From: Magicicada septendecula
Taxonomy: Eukaryota > Arthropoda > Insecta > Hemiptera > Cicadidae
Assembly (NCBI GenBank): GCA_034769895.1
Contig: CM068375.1
Span: 255,853,542-255,917,541, forward strand
DNA length: 64,000 bases
Reading direction: 5' to 3'
Shown here one piece after another: positions 10,374-18,641 of the stretch. The notes under the pieces were generated by a model. That model did no database searches and was not told the origin of the DNA. It was given only the letters and a program-made list of their open reading frames with translations. The number at the start of each line of letters is the position of its first letter. Position 1 is the first letter of the stretch. The position numbers and the translations under genes are program-made.

Positions 10374-10858
10374 CAATATGCGAAAAGTTTTTGTTAGATT
10401 TTTTTGAAAATGAGGGTTTTATTCATACACCAGGTTCAAGAATTATTGTTTGTAGCGAGTGCGGATTTAAAACAAAAAATTATTTTACTATCACACATAT
10501 TCAATTTATACATAAACTTTCACATCCGAAATGTAAAAGAGTTCGTTATTTGCCTTACAAATATGAAAACTATGCAAAATCTAAAAAGTGTATTGCGGAT
10601 AATTCAGATGCAAAGATGTGTGTTAGTGCAACTGAGGAAATGATGGAAGCTACATTCTGTGCTTGGCCAAAACGTTTACCAGCAGCCGATAAGCTTTTAT
10701 TAGCGGGATTTTTTTATACAGGAAATAGCGATGAAGCAATGTGTGTAGAATGTAAAGTTGTTCTTGACGAATGGGAAGCGACCGATGATCCTTGGACTGA
10801 ACATCAAAAAGCATCACCAGATTGTTTACTAGTAAAATTACATAAATCGCAATTGTAA
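10367..10858 (+). CDS. Tandem-BIR protein (one degenerate, one canonical BIR)
   Basis: A 163-aa protein. The N-terminal half contains C-x2-C-x16-H-x6-C (CSEC ... HKLSHPKC), which is exact BIR zinc spacing, but lacks the usual BIR core, so it is a highly diverged BIR. The second half is canonical: FCAWPKRLPAADKLLLAGFFYTG, then CVEC ... EHQKASPDC with the same spacing and the W..TDDPW.EH core. No RING follows. Predicted to bind BIR partners such as caspases; anti-apoptotic function is inferred from the family. The ATG at 10367 overlaps the stop of the preceding ORF by 7 nt, suggesting coupled translation or leaky scanning. Confidence 0.85.
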   Translation: MVTICEKFLLDFFENEGFIHTPGSRIIVCSECGFKTKNYFTITHIQFIHKLSHPKCKRVRYLPYKYENYAKSKKCIADNSDAKMCVSATEEMMEATFCAWPKRLPAADKLLLAGFFYTGNSDEAMCVECKVVLDEWEATDDPWTEHQKASPDCLLVKLHKSQL

Positions 10859-10974
10859 AATAAAATATGCAACTGTGCAATTGTAAATAAAAAATGTGAT
10901 AACAGAAATAGTATGCGTTTATTAACTGATTTTTCAACCTATTTAATCACTTTGTTACTGTATTTAGAATAATA

Positions 10975-11898
10975 ATGAGTGTTAGACAGATTATCAGCGA
11001 TGAACTACACAAACAAGCCAGACGGAATTTTCCAACACGTAATGTAGAGTTGAAAGGCGTTCACGATTTGTACCAAGCCGACCTCGTAGACATGATATCG
11101 TTTTCAAAGTTAAATAAAGGTTATAAGTATATATTAACAATAATAAACTGTTTTAGTAAATATGCGTTCGCCATTCCTTTAAAAACAAAATCTTCAAACG
11201 ATATTGTGGAAGCTCTTTCACCTATCTTACGAGCGAACAAAATGAAACATTTACAAACCGACCACGGAAAAGAGTTCTATAATTTACACGTTCAACGATT
11301 GCTTGGTTATTATAATATAAACCATTATTCTACTTATTCTGATAAAAAAGCGTCCATAATTGAACGTTTTAATCGCACATTAAAAAACTATATGTGGAAG
11401 TGGTTTACTTCTAGCGGGGAATATACATGGATTGAAATTCTTCCCAACTTATTACATAAATATAATAATAGCGTACACAGAACTATTAAGATGAAACCAA
11501 TAGATGTAGGCTTACATAATGAAGAGTTAGTCCTATCACAAATAAATAAAAAACGATTACTACTTAATAAGAAACCGCCAAAATTTAAAGTTGGTGATAG
11601 AGTAAGAATTAGTAAATATAAGAAAGTATTTACAAAGGGTTATTTACCAAATTGGACAAACGAAATATTTACAGTTGATAGTATTAAACCAACAGCACCC
11701 AGGACTTATATTTTAAGAGATGATAAAGGAATCGTATTAGATGGGGGGTTTTACGAACAAGAAATTAGTAAAACAAAATTTGGAGATATATTTTTAATCG
11801 AAAAAATATTAAAGCGTAGAGGTAATAAATTATTTGTTAAGTGGTTGGGATATGATAAATCTAGCAATAGCTGGATTGATAAAAATCGTGTTATTTAA
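10975..11898 (+). CDS. Retrovirus-like integrase with chromodomain
   Basis: A 307-aa integrase of the Maverick/Polinton type. The catalytic core shows D36 (YQADLVDM), D96 (LQTDHGKEF) and E130 (IIERFNRT), a DDE triad with 33 residues between the last two. It also has the YKYILTIINCFSKYAFAIPLK segment typical of rve cores (here broken as YKYILTIINCFSKY and AFAIPLK). After a KVGDRVRISK beta-rich domain, the C-terminus (about residues 268-307) is a chromodomain, with a LFVKWLGY core. It would insert the linear genome and produce the 6-bp duplication seen at the ends. The frame is intact. Confidence 0.95.
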   Translation: MSVRQIISDELHKQARRNFPTRNVELKGVHDLYQADLVDMISFSKLNKGYKYILTIINCFSKYAFAIPLKTKSSNDIVEALSPILRANKMKHLQTDHGKEFYNLHVQRLLGYYNINHYSTYSDKKASIIERFNRTLKNYMWKWFTSSGEYTWIEILPNLLHKYNNSVHRTIKMKPIDVGLHNEELVLSQINKKRLLLNKKPPKFKVGDRVRISKYKKVFTKGYLPNWTNEIFTVDSIKPTAPRTYILRDDKGIVLDGGFYEQEISKTKFGDIFLIEKILKRRGNKLFVKWLGYDKSSNSWIDKNRVI

Positions 11899-11919
11899 TC
11901 TGTATTAGTTATTATCAAA

Positions 11920-12612
11920 ATGAAGTTTGTACAACAAACAAAGAGACTGCGTATCCGCAACTTTGGTAAATCGATAGAAAAAGAGAACAAAGTTCATAGC
12001 GATTTATTACCAAATAATGTCAGATGTCTTATCATAGGCCCCAGCGACACAGGGAAGACAAATTTAATGTTAAATCTGCTGTTTGATCCTAACGGGTTAT
12101 ATTTTGAAAATGTATATATTTTTTCAAAATCGCTCTATCAAACAAAATATAAATTTTTAGATATGGTTTTATCCGATATGTCGGAAATAGATTATTATAA
12201 ATTTTCTGAAAATGATCAAGTGATTCATCCTGACGATGCTAAATCAAATTCGGTTATTATATTTGACGATGTAGCGTGCGAGCAACAGGACAACATTAGA
12301 AACCATTTTACAATGTGTAGACATAAAAAAAACAATGTTATATATATATGTCAAACTTATGTTCGAATACCAAAACATTTGATACGCGATAATGCAAATT
12401 TAATAATTATTTTTAAACAGGACGATTTAAATTTAAAACATATATATAGTGATCACGTAAATACAGACATGACGTTTGAAGTGTTTAAAGATATTTGTAC
12501 AAAAGCGTGGACACGACGGAAAAAGGGTTTCCTTGTAATAGATAAAGAAAGCAATATGAACTGTGGAGGGCGTTACCGTTTTGATTTTGATATCTATATT
12601 AACGACTTGTAA
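11920..12612 (+). CDS. FtsK/HerA-type genome-packaging ATPase
   Basis: A 230-aa P-loop ATPase, the usual size for Maverick packaging ATPases. Walker A is GPSDTGKTN (residues 40-48); Walker B is SVIIFDDVAC (about 111-120), followed by the MCRHKKNNVIYICQT segment with the arginine/sensor region of A32-like enzymes. It powers DNA translocation into the capsid. It lies 22 nt after the integrase stop and 24 nt before the next ATG. Intact. Confidence 0.93.
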   Translation: MKFVQQTKRLRIRNFGKSIEKENKVHSDLLPNNVRCLIIGPSDTGKTNLMLNLLFDPNGLYFENVYIFSKSLYQTKYKFLDMVLSDMSEIDYYKFSENDQVIHPDDAKSNSVIIFDDVACEQQDNIRNHFTMCRHKKNNVIYICQTYVRIPKHLIRDNANLIIIFKQDDLNLKHIYSDHVNTDMTFEVFKDICTKAWTRRKKGFLVIDKESNMNCGGRYRFDFDIYINDL

Positions 12613-12636
12613 TTGTTCGTTCAATTATTTTTCATC

Positions 12637-13680
12637 ATGGCACCGAGAAAGTCACGTTCTCTAGATGAGTGTGAGAAGCTTGCTAAAGAGATTGGGAAGA
12701 TAAGAAAGAATATTCGAAAGAAACATCAGACTTTAACACAAAACATTATTGATGAAGAAGAACTTGCAGAAAAATCGTTAAGGCCCGTTGTCGCTCCATT
12801 ACAAAAGTTAGTACAAGAAAAGAACACTGTTACACCGCCAAGTAAGGAGAAAGAACGAGATGCGGATGTTGAAATGGACGATATTCAGGAGCGATTAAAA
12901 AACAAAAGGTTTTCAGATGAATCTGAAAACAATACATTATCGAATAAACGCCCAACACCACCAAATACACCGCTTCCGTTACCGCGCGAAGAAGAAAAAA
13001 CGTATGAAACGCTACCTACAGCAGAAGAATTGATATCAACACCAGAAGGACGAAAATCGATTGATCATTATATTGATATACGGTTTAAAGGACTGCTAGC
13101 GAGACAATATATGCGTAAATTTTTTGATGATGATAATCACGATATCGATCACGTTTTTGGTCCGTATTTTACGAATGTTACTACTTTAATGTTGGGTAAA
13201 TACCCTATGAAAATTGAAGAAAATGATGATATTATAATCAACGGTTTTACATATAAAGGTACGCCTGGTTTGTACGATCTTATTTTCAAAAAACACCCGG
13301 ACGCATATTTATATTCGGAAGAAGACTTAAACGCATATTCACATATGATAAGTAAAACAGGTGCATATTTAAATTTAACGACAAATAGAGTAAAAAGCAG
13401 CGCTAGTTACAAATATAAAAATATAATTAAACCGATTATTTCAACATCTAAACCGGAAAATCGTGGTCGAGGTTTATTAAAATTAAATAACAACAAGCCT
13501 AATTATGTCTATTGGGATGATATAAACGAATTATGTAAACGGCTACAATTGTTAATCGCTTCTCAAAGTGCTGGTCATTCAGGTCATAGCAATGAGATAT
13601 TATCAATTATAGAAGAATTGCATGAGGCGGGGATAATAAAAGAAGACGGTGCATCGTTTGAGGCCATATTTTCAAAATGA
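12637..13680 (+). CDS. Conserved Maverick protein, DUF8207-like (probable virion protein)
   Basis: A 347-aa protein from the ATG at 12637. Residues 1-60 are a charged coiled-coil-like stretch (CEKLAKEIGKIRKNIRKK); then comes a Pro/Glu-rich linker. The C-terminal half carries the pattern YGPYF-like FGPYF..VTTLMLG, GFTYKGTPGLYDLIFKKHPD and DLNAYSHMISKTGAYL. I recognise this as the domain labelled DUF8207 in arthropod Maverick-type proteins. Biochemical function is not established; position inside the capsid-gene block suggests a structural or core role. Its TGA overlaps the next ATG (ATGA). Confidence 0.7.
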   Translation: MAPRKSRSLDECEKLAKEIGKIRKNIRKKHQTLTQNIIDEEELAEKSLRPVVAPLQKLVQEKNTVTPPSKEKERDADVEMDDIQERLKNKRFSDESENNTLSNKRPTPPNTPLPLPREEEKTYETLPTAEELISTPEGRKSIDHYIDIRFKGLLARQYMRKFFDDDNHDIDHVFGPYFTNVTTLMLGKYPMKIEENDDIIINGFTYKGTPGLYDLIFKKHPDAYLYSEEDLNAYSHMISKTGAYLNLTTNRVKSSASYKYKNIIKPIISTSKPENRGRGLLKLNNNKPNYVYWDDINELCKRLQLLIASQSAGHSGHSNEILSIIEELHEAGIIKEDGASFEAIFSK

Positions 13681-14651
13681 GCGTTGACAAATTCGGACAC
13701 TATAGTGGAGAACTGGTGACAGGATCAAAAATTCAACGCGGTCCACCGGGTGAGGGGTTTAAATTAACAAAGGATGGAAATTTTAATATAAATAACAAAA
13801 GGCTGTGCAATGTTGGAGACCCGAAAACGGATAATGAAGCTGTGAACGTTAAATATGTGAAACAAAACTCGATTACTTTATCAAATATTGGTAATCATTT
13901 CGATGTTAAAATGAAAAAAATTACTAATTTAGCCGATCCGCAAGAACCTTTTGATGCTGCGAATAAAATATATTGTGAAAATACGATGAAAACTTCTTTA
14001 GTTAATAGAATTCCGGTTAAGGTGAAAGATGGTTCTGTTTATTCGTTTAAAAATAATCGTGTTACAAATGTTGCTTCACCCATATCTAAACTCGATGTTG
14101 TAAATGTGGAATATTTAAGAAACAATACTATTATATTTAATAAAAAAAGAAACTCTTTTGATGCTGAGAATCACGTTATCGAACGACTACAAAATCCTAA
14201 AGAACAAGAAGACGCCGCAAATAAATTTTATGTGGATAATAAATTACCCAATTCGCTTGTACAACCTGGGTGTTGCGACTTTAAGAATAATAGATTAATT
14301 AATGTGGCTGAACCTGTTGATTTAACTGATGGTATAAATAAACAAACTTTAGACAATACTTTGAACACTTTGAAACACGAGGTTGAAGAATACATAGACA
14401 AAAGAGTAGATTTTAATAGTGATGGTGAGCTGGATTTTAAAAAAGCTAAACTTGTTAATGTTAGCGAGCCTGAAAGCGATTATGGTGTTGTAAATAAAAA
14501 ATACGTATATGATCAGTTTCTCGAATATGATAAAAAATTGCTAAATATATTGTACAAATTATATAAAGAACTTACAACAGACAAACCTATTAAAAGTAGA
14601 CACGAATTTTGTATTATATATATGGTACAGAGTTTGTATGAAGAATCATAA
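13677..14651 (+). CDS. Fibre-like repeat protein (candidate receptor-binding fibre)
   Basis: A 324-aa protein made of about six repeats of 40-50 residues with the pattern F-x-F-K-N-N-R-L-x-N-V-x-x-P-x5-D-A-V-N-x-x-Y-V. Examples are NNKRLCNVGDP, MKKITNLADP, NNRVTNVASP, NNRLINVAEP and KAKLVNVSEP, each followed by a DAANK.Y / DVVNVEY-like block. This motif is well known in phage tail fibre and baseplate-spike shafts, where it forms trimeric beta structure. The N-terminus has GELVTGSKIQRGPPGEG. I infer an elongated virion attachment protein. It overlaps the upstream gene by 4 nt and abuts the PLA2 gene (TAA then ATG with no gap). A distal knob, if any, is short. Confidence 0.6.
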   Translation: MSVDKFGHYSGELVTGSKIQRGPPGEGFKLTKDGNFNINNKRLCNVGDPKTDNEAVNVKYVKQNSITLSNIGNHFDVKMKKITNLADPQEPFDAANKIYCENTMKTSLVNRIPVKVKDGSVYSFKNNRVTNVASPISKLDVVNVEYLRNNTIIFNKKRNSFDAENHVIERLQNPKEQEDAANKFYVDNKLPNSLVQPGCCDFKNNRLINVAEPVDLTDGINKQTLDNTLNTLKHEVEEYIDKRVDFNSDGELDFKKAKLVNVSEPESDYGVVNKKYVYDQFLEYDKKLLNILYKLYKELTTDKPIKSRHEFCIIYMVQSLYEES

Positions 14652-15152
14652 ATGCGCGTGTATCGGAACGATAAAGAGGGGAGCGGGCTAGTGGGCGACA
14701 TTCTTGGTACTGTTATTAACAAATCAATCGACTTATTACCAGTTGAACTTCATATACCCGGTTATCAATATTGTGGACCAGGTACGAAGTTGGCTAAACG
14801 CTTGCAACGAGGAGACCCTGGAATTAATAAGCTTGACGCGGCGTGTAAACAACACGATATCGCCTATTCTAAATATTCAGATTCTACAAACCGTGCTAGA
14901 GCGGATAAAGACTTAGCTGAAAGAGCTTGGGAACGTGTTAAATCAGAAGACGCTTCGCTCGCGGAGAAAGCCGCTGCGTGGGCTGTAACTAATATTATGA
15001 AGGCGAAAAGCAAATTTGGTGGGGGTGTAAAGAAGAAGAAGAAGGTTTCAAAAAAGAAATGTTTGAAAGGTAAAGGATTATACTTACGACCGTATAAAAA
15101 AACGGGTGGAGGCGTTAAAAAAAAAAAATCAAATCGGCGGCGGCGGAAATAA
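14652..15152 (+). CDS. Phospholipase A2 capsid protein (parvovirus VP1-type PLA2)
   Basis: A 166-aa protein with a PLA2 domain in the compact viral form. The Ca-binding loop is YCGPG (residues 40-44), and the catalytic His-Asp pair is ACKQHDIAYSKY (H68, D69). The second half is Ala/Glu-rich helix followed by a Gly/Lys/Arg-rich tail (GGGVKKKKK, RRRRK) resembling DNA-binding core peptides of adenovirus-like virions. In parvoviruses this activity breaches the endosome during entry; a similar role here is inference. The A12 run at 15117-15128 lies near the 3' end and precedes the protease frame. Confidence 0.9.
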   Translation: MRVYRNDKEGSGLVGDILGTVINKSIDLLPVELHIPGYQYCGPGTKLAKRLQRGDPGINKLDAACKQHDIAYSKYSDSTNRARADKDLAERAWERVKSEDASLAEKAAAWAVTNIMKAKSKFGGGVKKKKKVSKKKCLKGKGLYLRPYKKTGGGVKKKKSNRRRRK

Positions 15153-15556
15153 TTAAACATATCCCAATTCGCCCGCTTTCAACGAGCGAGTTATTGTTAT
15201 ATATTAATCGATTAAAAATTCCAAATTTTAGAGGTGTGTTTATGCGTGATACGTTACCTTTAAACAGTGCTATATGGAAAAATGAGGCTGGTATTGTTAA
15301 TTTAGACAGTATTTACGGTCAAGGCACGCATTGGGTGTGTTACGTAAAACATGAGAATAAAATTAATTATTTTGATAGCTTTGGTAATTTAAAACCGCCT
15401 ACTGAGCTGATTAACTATTTTTCTTCATCCATAGAACATCCTATCGAAATTAGTTATAATTATACACGAAAGCAAAAATTGGGTTCAGTTAATTGTGGAC
15501 ACTTATGTCTTCAATTTCTTGCGAACAATGTTTTCTTTAAGCGGCAAAGGACCTGA
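15119..15556 (+). CDS. Adenain-like cysteine protease, start codon missing
   Basis: The open frame begins in an A12 run inside the 3' end of the PLA2 gene and runs to 15556. Conserved protease sequence (LKIPNFRGVFMRD) starts well before the first ATG at 15242. The only earlier near-cognate start is TTG at 15194. Catalytic features: His in GTHWVCYVK, the acidic/Asn residue in YFDSFGNL, and the nucleophile in NCGHLCLQFL, the order of adenovirus protease. It would cleave virion precursor proteins. Expression could need slippage at the A run from the PLA2 frame, a splice, or non-AUG initiation; an assembly error is also possible. The 3' end overlaps the penton gene by 29 nt. Confidence 0.82.
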   Translation, partial: KKKIKSAAAEIIKHIPIRPLSTSELLLYINRLKIPNFRGVFMRDTLPLNSAIWKNEAGIVNLDSIYGQGTHWVCYVKHENKINYFDSFGNLKPPTELINYFSSSIEHPIEISYNYTRKQKLGSVNCGHLCLQFLANNVFFKRQRT

Positions 15557-16211
15557 ATTGGAGTGTGACATTTTTCCACCAATTGAATTAAATAATAACG
15601 AAAAATGGGAACTTGGATTAATCGATTTCATGACATACAATTCAATACCAAACGTGGAAGAAGGTGTAAATAATATACTATATTTTGATGGCGATAAGAA
15701 AATTGAATTACCTACAGGTTCTTACGAAATATCAGACATTGCAACATATATTAATGATTACTTAATTAAAAATTATGAACACGTTCGGGTGGTGATAAAG
15801 GCGAATAACAATACGCTGAAAAGCGAAATTTTGTCTAATGTATTAATCGATTTTAAAAAGCCTAATTCTCTTGCCTCCATATTCGGTTTTGAAGAATGTG
15901 TGCTTGAGCCTAATAAATGGTACAGCTCAACCTTACCAATAAGTATTGTTCGAGTAGAGGCCGTTCGATTAGTTTGCAATCTTGTTAGTTATTCATTTAA
16001 TAACGGTATTGAAGGTCATATAATACACGAGTTTTATCCTACGGTTCCACCAGGATTTAAAATAGTTGAAATACCAACAAATGTAATTTATTTACCAGTA
16101 AACACATCAAAAATACATCGTATTACAGTAAGATTAGAAGATCAACAAGGAAGACCGATTAATTTTAGAGACGAGATAATAACGTTACGTCTACACCTGA
16201 GAAAAAAATGA
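15528..16211 (+). CDS. Penton-like minor capsid protein
   Basis: A 227-aa protein from the ATG at 15528, inside the protease 3' end. It starts MFSLSGKGPELECDIFPPI and shows the predicted jelly-roll pattern of Maverick minor capsid proteins: WELGLIDFMTYNSIPNV, FDGDKKIELPTGSYEISDI, then SIFGFEECVLEPNKWY and the C-terminal ITVRLEDQQGRPINF..ITLRLHL strand pair. The QQGRPINFR.E segment near the end is characteristic of the family. It would form pentamers at the capsid vertices. The stop overlaps the next small ORF as ATGA. Confidence 0.88.
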   Translation: MFSLSGKGPELECDIFPPIELNNNEKWELGLIDFMTYNSIPNVEEGVNNILYFDGDKKIELPTGSYEISDIATYINDYLIKNYEHVRVVIKANNNTLKSEILSNVLIDFKKPNSLASIFGFEECVLEPNKWYSSTLPISIVRVEAVRLVCNLVSYSFNNGIEGHIIHEFYPTVPPGFKIVEIPTNVIYLPVNTSKIHRITVRLEDQQGRPINFRDEIITLRLHLRKK

Positions 16212-16366
16212 GGCTTATTTTTTGCTATGGTAACACCGATAAAACGGTTGTTAACGATCTGAATAAGATCAGTAGAGATAAAAATATTAAACGATTAACA
16301 CCTCAAAATAAGAAATTTTTACAATTATTGGGGTTAACAGTAATAAGTGAATATTCGAAAAAATGA
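16208..16366 (+). CDS. 52-aa ORF between penton and major capsid genes
   Basis: A short gene, ATG at 16208 and TGA at 16364-16366, with a 4-nt ATGA overlap at both ends (penton upstream, MCP downstream). Product begins MRLIFCYGNTDKTV and ends with a basic KRLTPQNKKFLQLLGL segment. The double overlap and position suggest a real small virion or assembly protein. I recall similar LTPQN-x-x-FL-x-x-LG words in other Maverick-type elements but could not check. No function assigned. Confidence 0.6.
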   Translation: MRLIFCYGNTDKTVVNDLNKISRDKNIKRLTPQNKKFLQLLGLTVISEYSKK

Positions 16367-17573
16367 GTAGTAGTATTTTAAATATATTAAACAATCCCGT
16401 ATATGAAGATGATGCGATAGTAAGATTAAAATATCAGACCCATCATCCGTATACTTCAAGCACGTATAATAATAATGATGAAATTAGAATACCAATCAAT
16501 CAACAAGATGTTTTTACGTTTCCACATGATAGTTATCTCTATATACTATTAGAATACACAAATAATTTAGGTGTATTTGATCAAACGTATAAATTAGTTT
16601 CAAACGCTGTGGCATTTTTATTTGATGAAATTAGATATGAAATATGTGGGTCAGAAATTGATCGAATTAAAAATGTTGGAATAACGACAACGATGAAGAA
16701 TCTATTAACAATTAAACCTTATGAAGTTAATACTTTAGAAAATGCTGCTTGGAATGAAAATTTATATGGGGCTCTATCGCCATCTGAAAAAGATCTCCTA
16801 TTCTGTATTCCATTAAAAATGTTGTTTGGATTCGTTGAGGATTATAAACGTATTCTGCTAAATATAAAGCAAGAACTAGTTTTAATAAGAGCATCGACCG
16901 ATAGTAACGCTGTTGTTTTACCAGAATCGGTGACTGGATGTAAATTTACAATAAAACAGATATCATGGATAATGCCATATGTGTATGTAAATGATGAAAA
17001 AAATATGATTTTTTTAAAATAATAGAGCGTGATGAACCTATATTGATCCCCTTTAGGAAATGGGAGCTTTATGAATATCCGTCTACACCACAAGCGAAGC
17101 AGCACACTTGGACTGTCAAAACGTCATCACAAGCAGAAAAACCTCGTTACGTTATTGTTGGCTTTCAGTCTGATAGGAAAAATAATATACACAAGAATTC
17201 GGCAAATTTTGATTCCGTATCACTACGTAATATTAAATTATATTTGAATTCAGAATACTATCCATACGACAATCTGAATGGTCAATTGTTACTTTTACAC
17301 GAATTTTACAGACGATTTCAATCTTCATATTACTATGGTAGTAAGGACGCGCCAATGATGAATCGTGAAAATTTTATAACTCATACGCCTCTGTTTGTTA
17401 TCGATTGTTCTAAGGAAAATGAATCATTAAAAACGGGTTCAATAGATGTTCGTCTTGAAATAGAAACATCTCAAAATATACCCGAAAAAACTGCAATCTA
17501 CTGTCTTATTATCTATGATACAATTATACAATACACACCGTTATCTGGTTCCGTAAGAAAATCGCTTATCTAA
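16363..17573 (+). pseudogene. Major capsid protein (double jelly-roll), one frameshift
   Basis: Two open segments together form one MCP of about 400 residues, the usual size for Maverick hexon-type proteins. Segment one (16363-17022) starts MSSSILNILNNPVYEDD and includes PYTSSTYNNNDEIRIPINQQ, YEICGSEIDRIKNVG and FCIPLKMLFGF. The frame then breaks between about 16995 and 17022, next to A7 and T7 runs. Segment two, in another frame, continues to 17573 with NIKLYLNSEYYPYDN and VRLEIETSQN. The break is a single one-base-type shift, so it may be recent, a sequencing error at a homopolymer, or a slippage site. Its ATG overlaps the upstream 52-aa ORF. Confidence 0.9.
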
Positions 17574-17590
17574 TCGTTTTATAATGAAGC

Positions 17591-18208
17591 ATGAAGAATA
17601 TTTTTACAGTATTCACGCTTTTGCATTCAATAAGAATGGTTGAATACGTTGTCGATTTTCAAGGTTTCCGAGATGACGGAAAAAACTTTATTATTAACGA
17701 GTTGTGTATGCAAAAAATAGAAAACGCCAAGCTTGTTGGCGTTAGAGAACATCATTTATTTTTACCACCATTCGATTATAAACATTTATCAAATAAAAAG
17801 AAAAAACATACAAACTGGCTTAAAGAGAGATTACACGGATTTAGTTGGAACTGCGGGCTTCAAGACTACTCTGAACTACAAACGATTTTCGATAAATTAT
17901 CCAAAATTAAACGTATCTACGTGAAAGGATCGGAAAAGAAGCTGTTGTTGGAAACACAACTAAATTCGTATGCTGGAATTATCGATATCGAAACTTTAGG
18001 ATGTCCATCTTTAAATATTTTGAAACGGCAGAATGTGTATAGTGTTAACTGTCCTTATAAACATAATGTAAATAAATGTGCTTTAAATAATGTTTGTTAT
18101 ATAAGCGATTGGTTGATGTATTATTGGAATAGTGAATGTGATAAACACCAAAAAGTTAAAAGACTTAGATGTTGGGACTGTGTAGCACAAATAAATAAAT
18201 ATGTATAA
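17591..18208 (+). CDS. Conserved Maverick-associated protein, possible nuclease fold
   Basis: A 205-aa protein; the conserved part begins at the second ATG (17636, MVEYVVDFQGF), so the N-terminal 15 residues may not be translated. Notable segments are VVDFQGFRDDGKNFIINEL, LFLPPFDYKHL, HGFSWNCG, RIYVKGSEKK and a C-terminal NCPYKHNVNKCALNNV. An acidic residue in the first strand, a KG turn, an internal IDIETLG and a late H..CAL..V motif recall DEDD exonuclease (RNase H-like) folds, but active-site acids are not complete. It is the last + strand gene of the capsid block, 17 nt after the MCP stop. Function unknown. Confidence 0.65.
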   Translation: MKNIFTVFTLLHSIRMVEYVVDFQGFRDDGKNFIINELCMQKIENAKLVGVREHHLFLPPFDYKHLSNKKKKHTNWLKERLHGFSWNCGLQDYSELQTIFDKLSKIKRIYVKGSEKKLLLETQLNSYAGIIDIETLGCPSLNILKRQNVYSVNCPYKHNVNKCALNNVCYISDWLMYYWNSECDKHQKVKRLRCWDCVAQINKYV

Positions 18209-18242
18209 ACTTTACGTGAAATAATAAAAAATTTTTATTATG

Positions 18243-18488
18243 TTATAAATAGTTTATTATTATAACATCATCATCATCATCATCATCAATAATTTGTATT
18301 GTTTCTTCATCTGGTGGTGGTGGTGACGGTCCCCTTCGTGGTCGTACATTTCGTAATGGTGGTGGTGATGGTAACCGCCGACGCATCGGTCTTACGACGG
18401 CTACAGGTCTTTGGATCCTCGACTGAGACGTATGTATCGTCACCATCAACAAGATGAAGAAATTGATAAAAACCTCAGTCGGTTCCAT
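18243..18488 (-). CDS. Small proline-rich, possibly secreted protein
   Basis: An 81-aa product. An N-terminal hydrophobic stretch (INFFILLMVTIHTSQS) looks like a signal peptide; then comes a basic Pro/Arg-rich middle (RRRLPSPPPL, RRGPSPPPP) and an acidic Asp-run end (DDDDDDD). The low complexity makes homology unreadable. It is convergent with the 17591 gene and lies downstream of 18642 on the same strand. It may be a real secreted or membrane-anchored accessory protein, or a chance frame over (CAT)n and (GGT)n repeats. Confidence 0.45.
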   Translation of the reverse strand: MEPTEVFINFFILLMVTIHTSQSRIQRPVAVVRPMRRRLPSPPPLRNVRPRRGPSPPPPDEETIQIIDDDDDDDVIIINYL

Positions 18489-18641
18489 ATCTGTAATTAT
18501 ATATAGGTTTCATGTTTGGGGATTGTGTTTTTAAAACTAGAGATAAAAATTGTGTTAAATTTTTTTATTACATAAATGTTTTACAATATACACTCAATTT
18601 TTAAATAAAAAAATACAAGATTCGAGTAAACAAGGAAAACA

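Noticed and set aside
6940..10858. RING domain expected in IAP proteins
   Set aside because: Neither BIR protein has the C3HC4 pattern after the BIR, so they are not called full IAP ubiquitin ligases.
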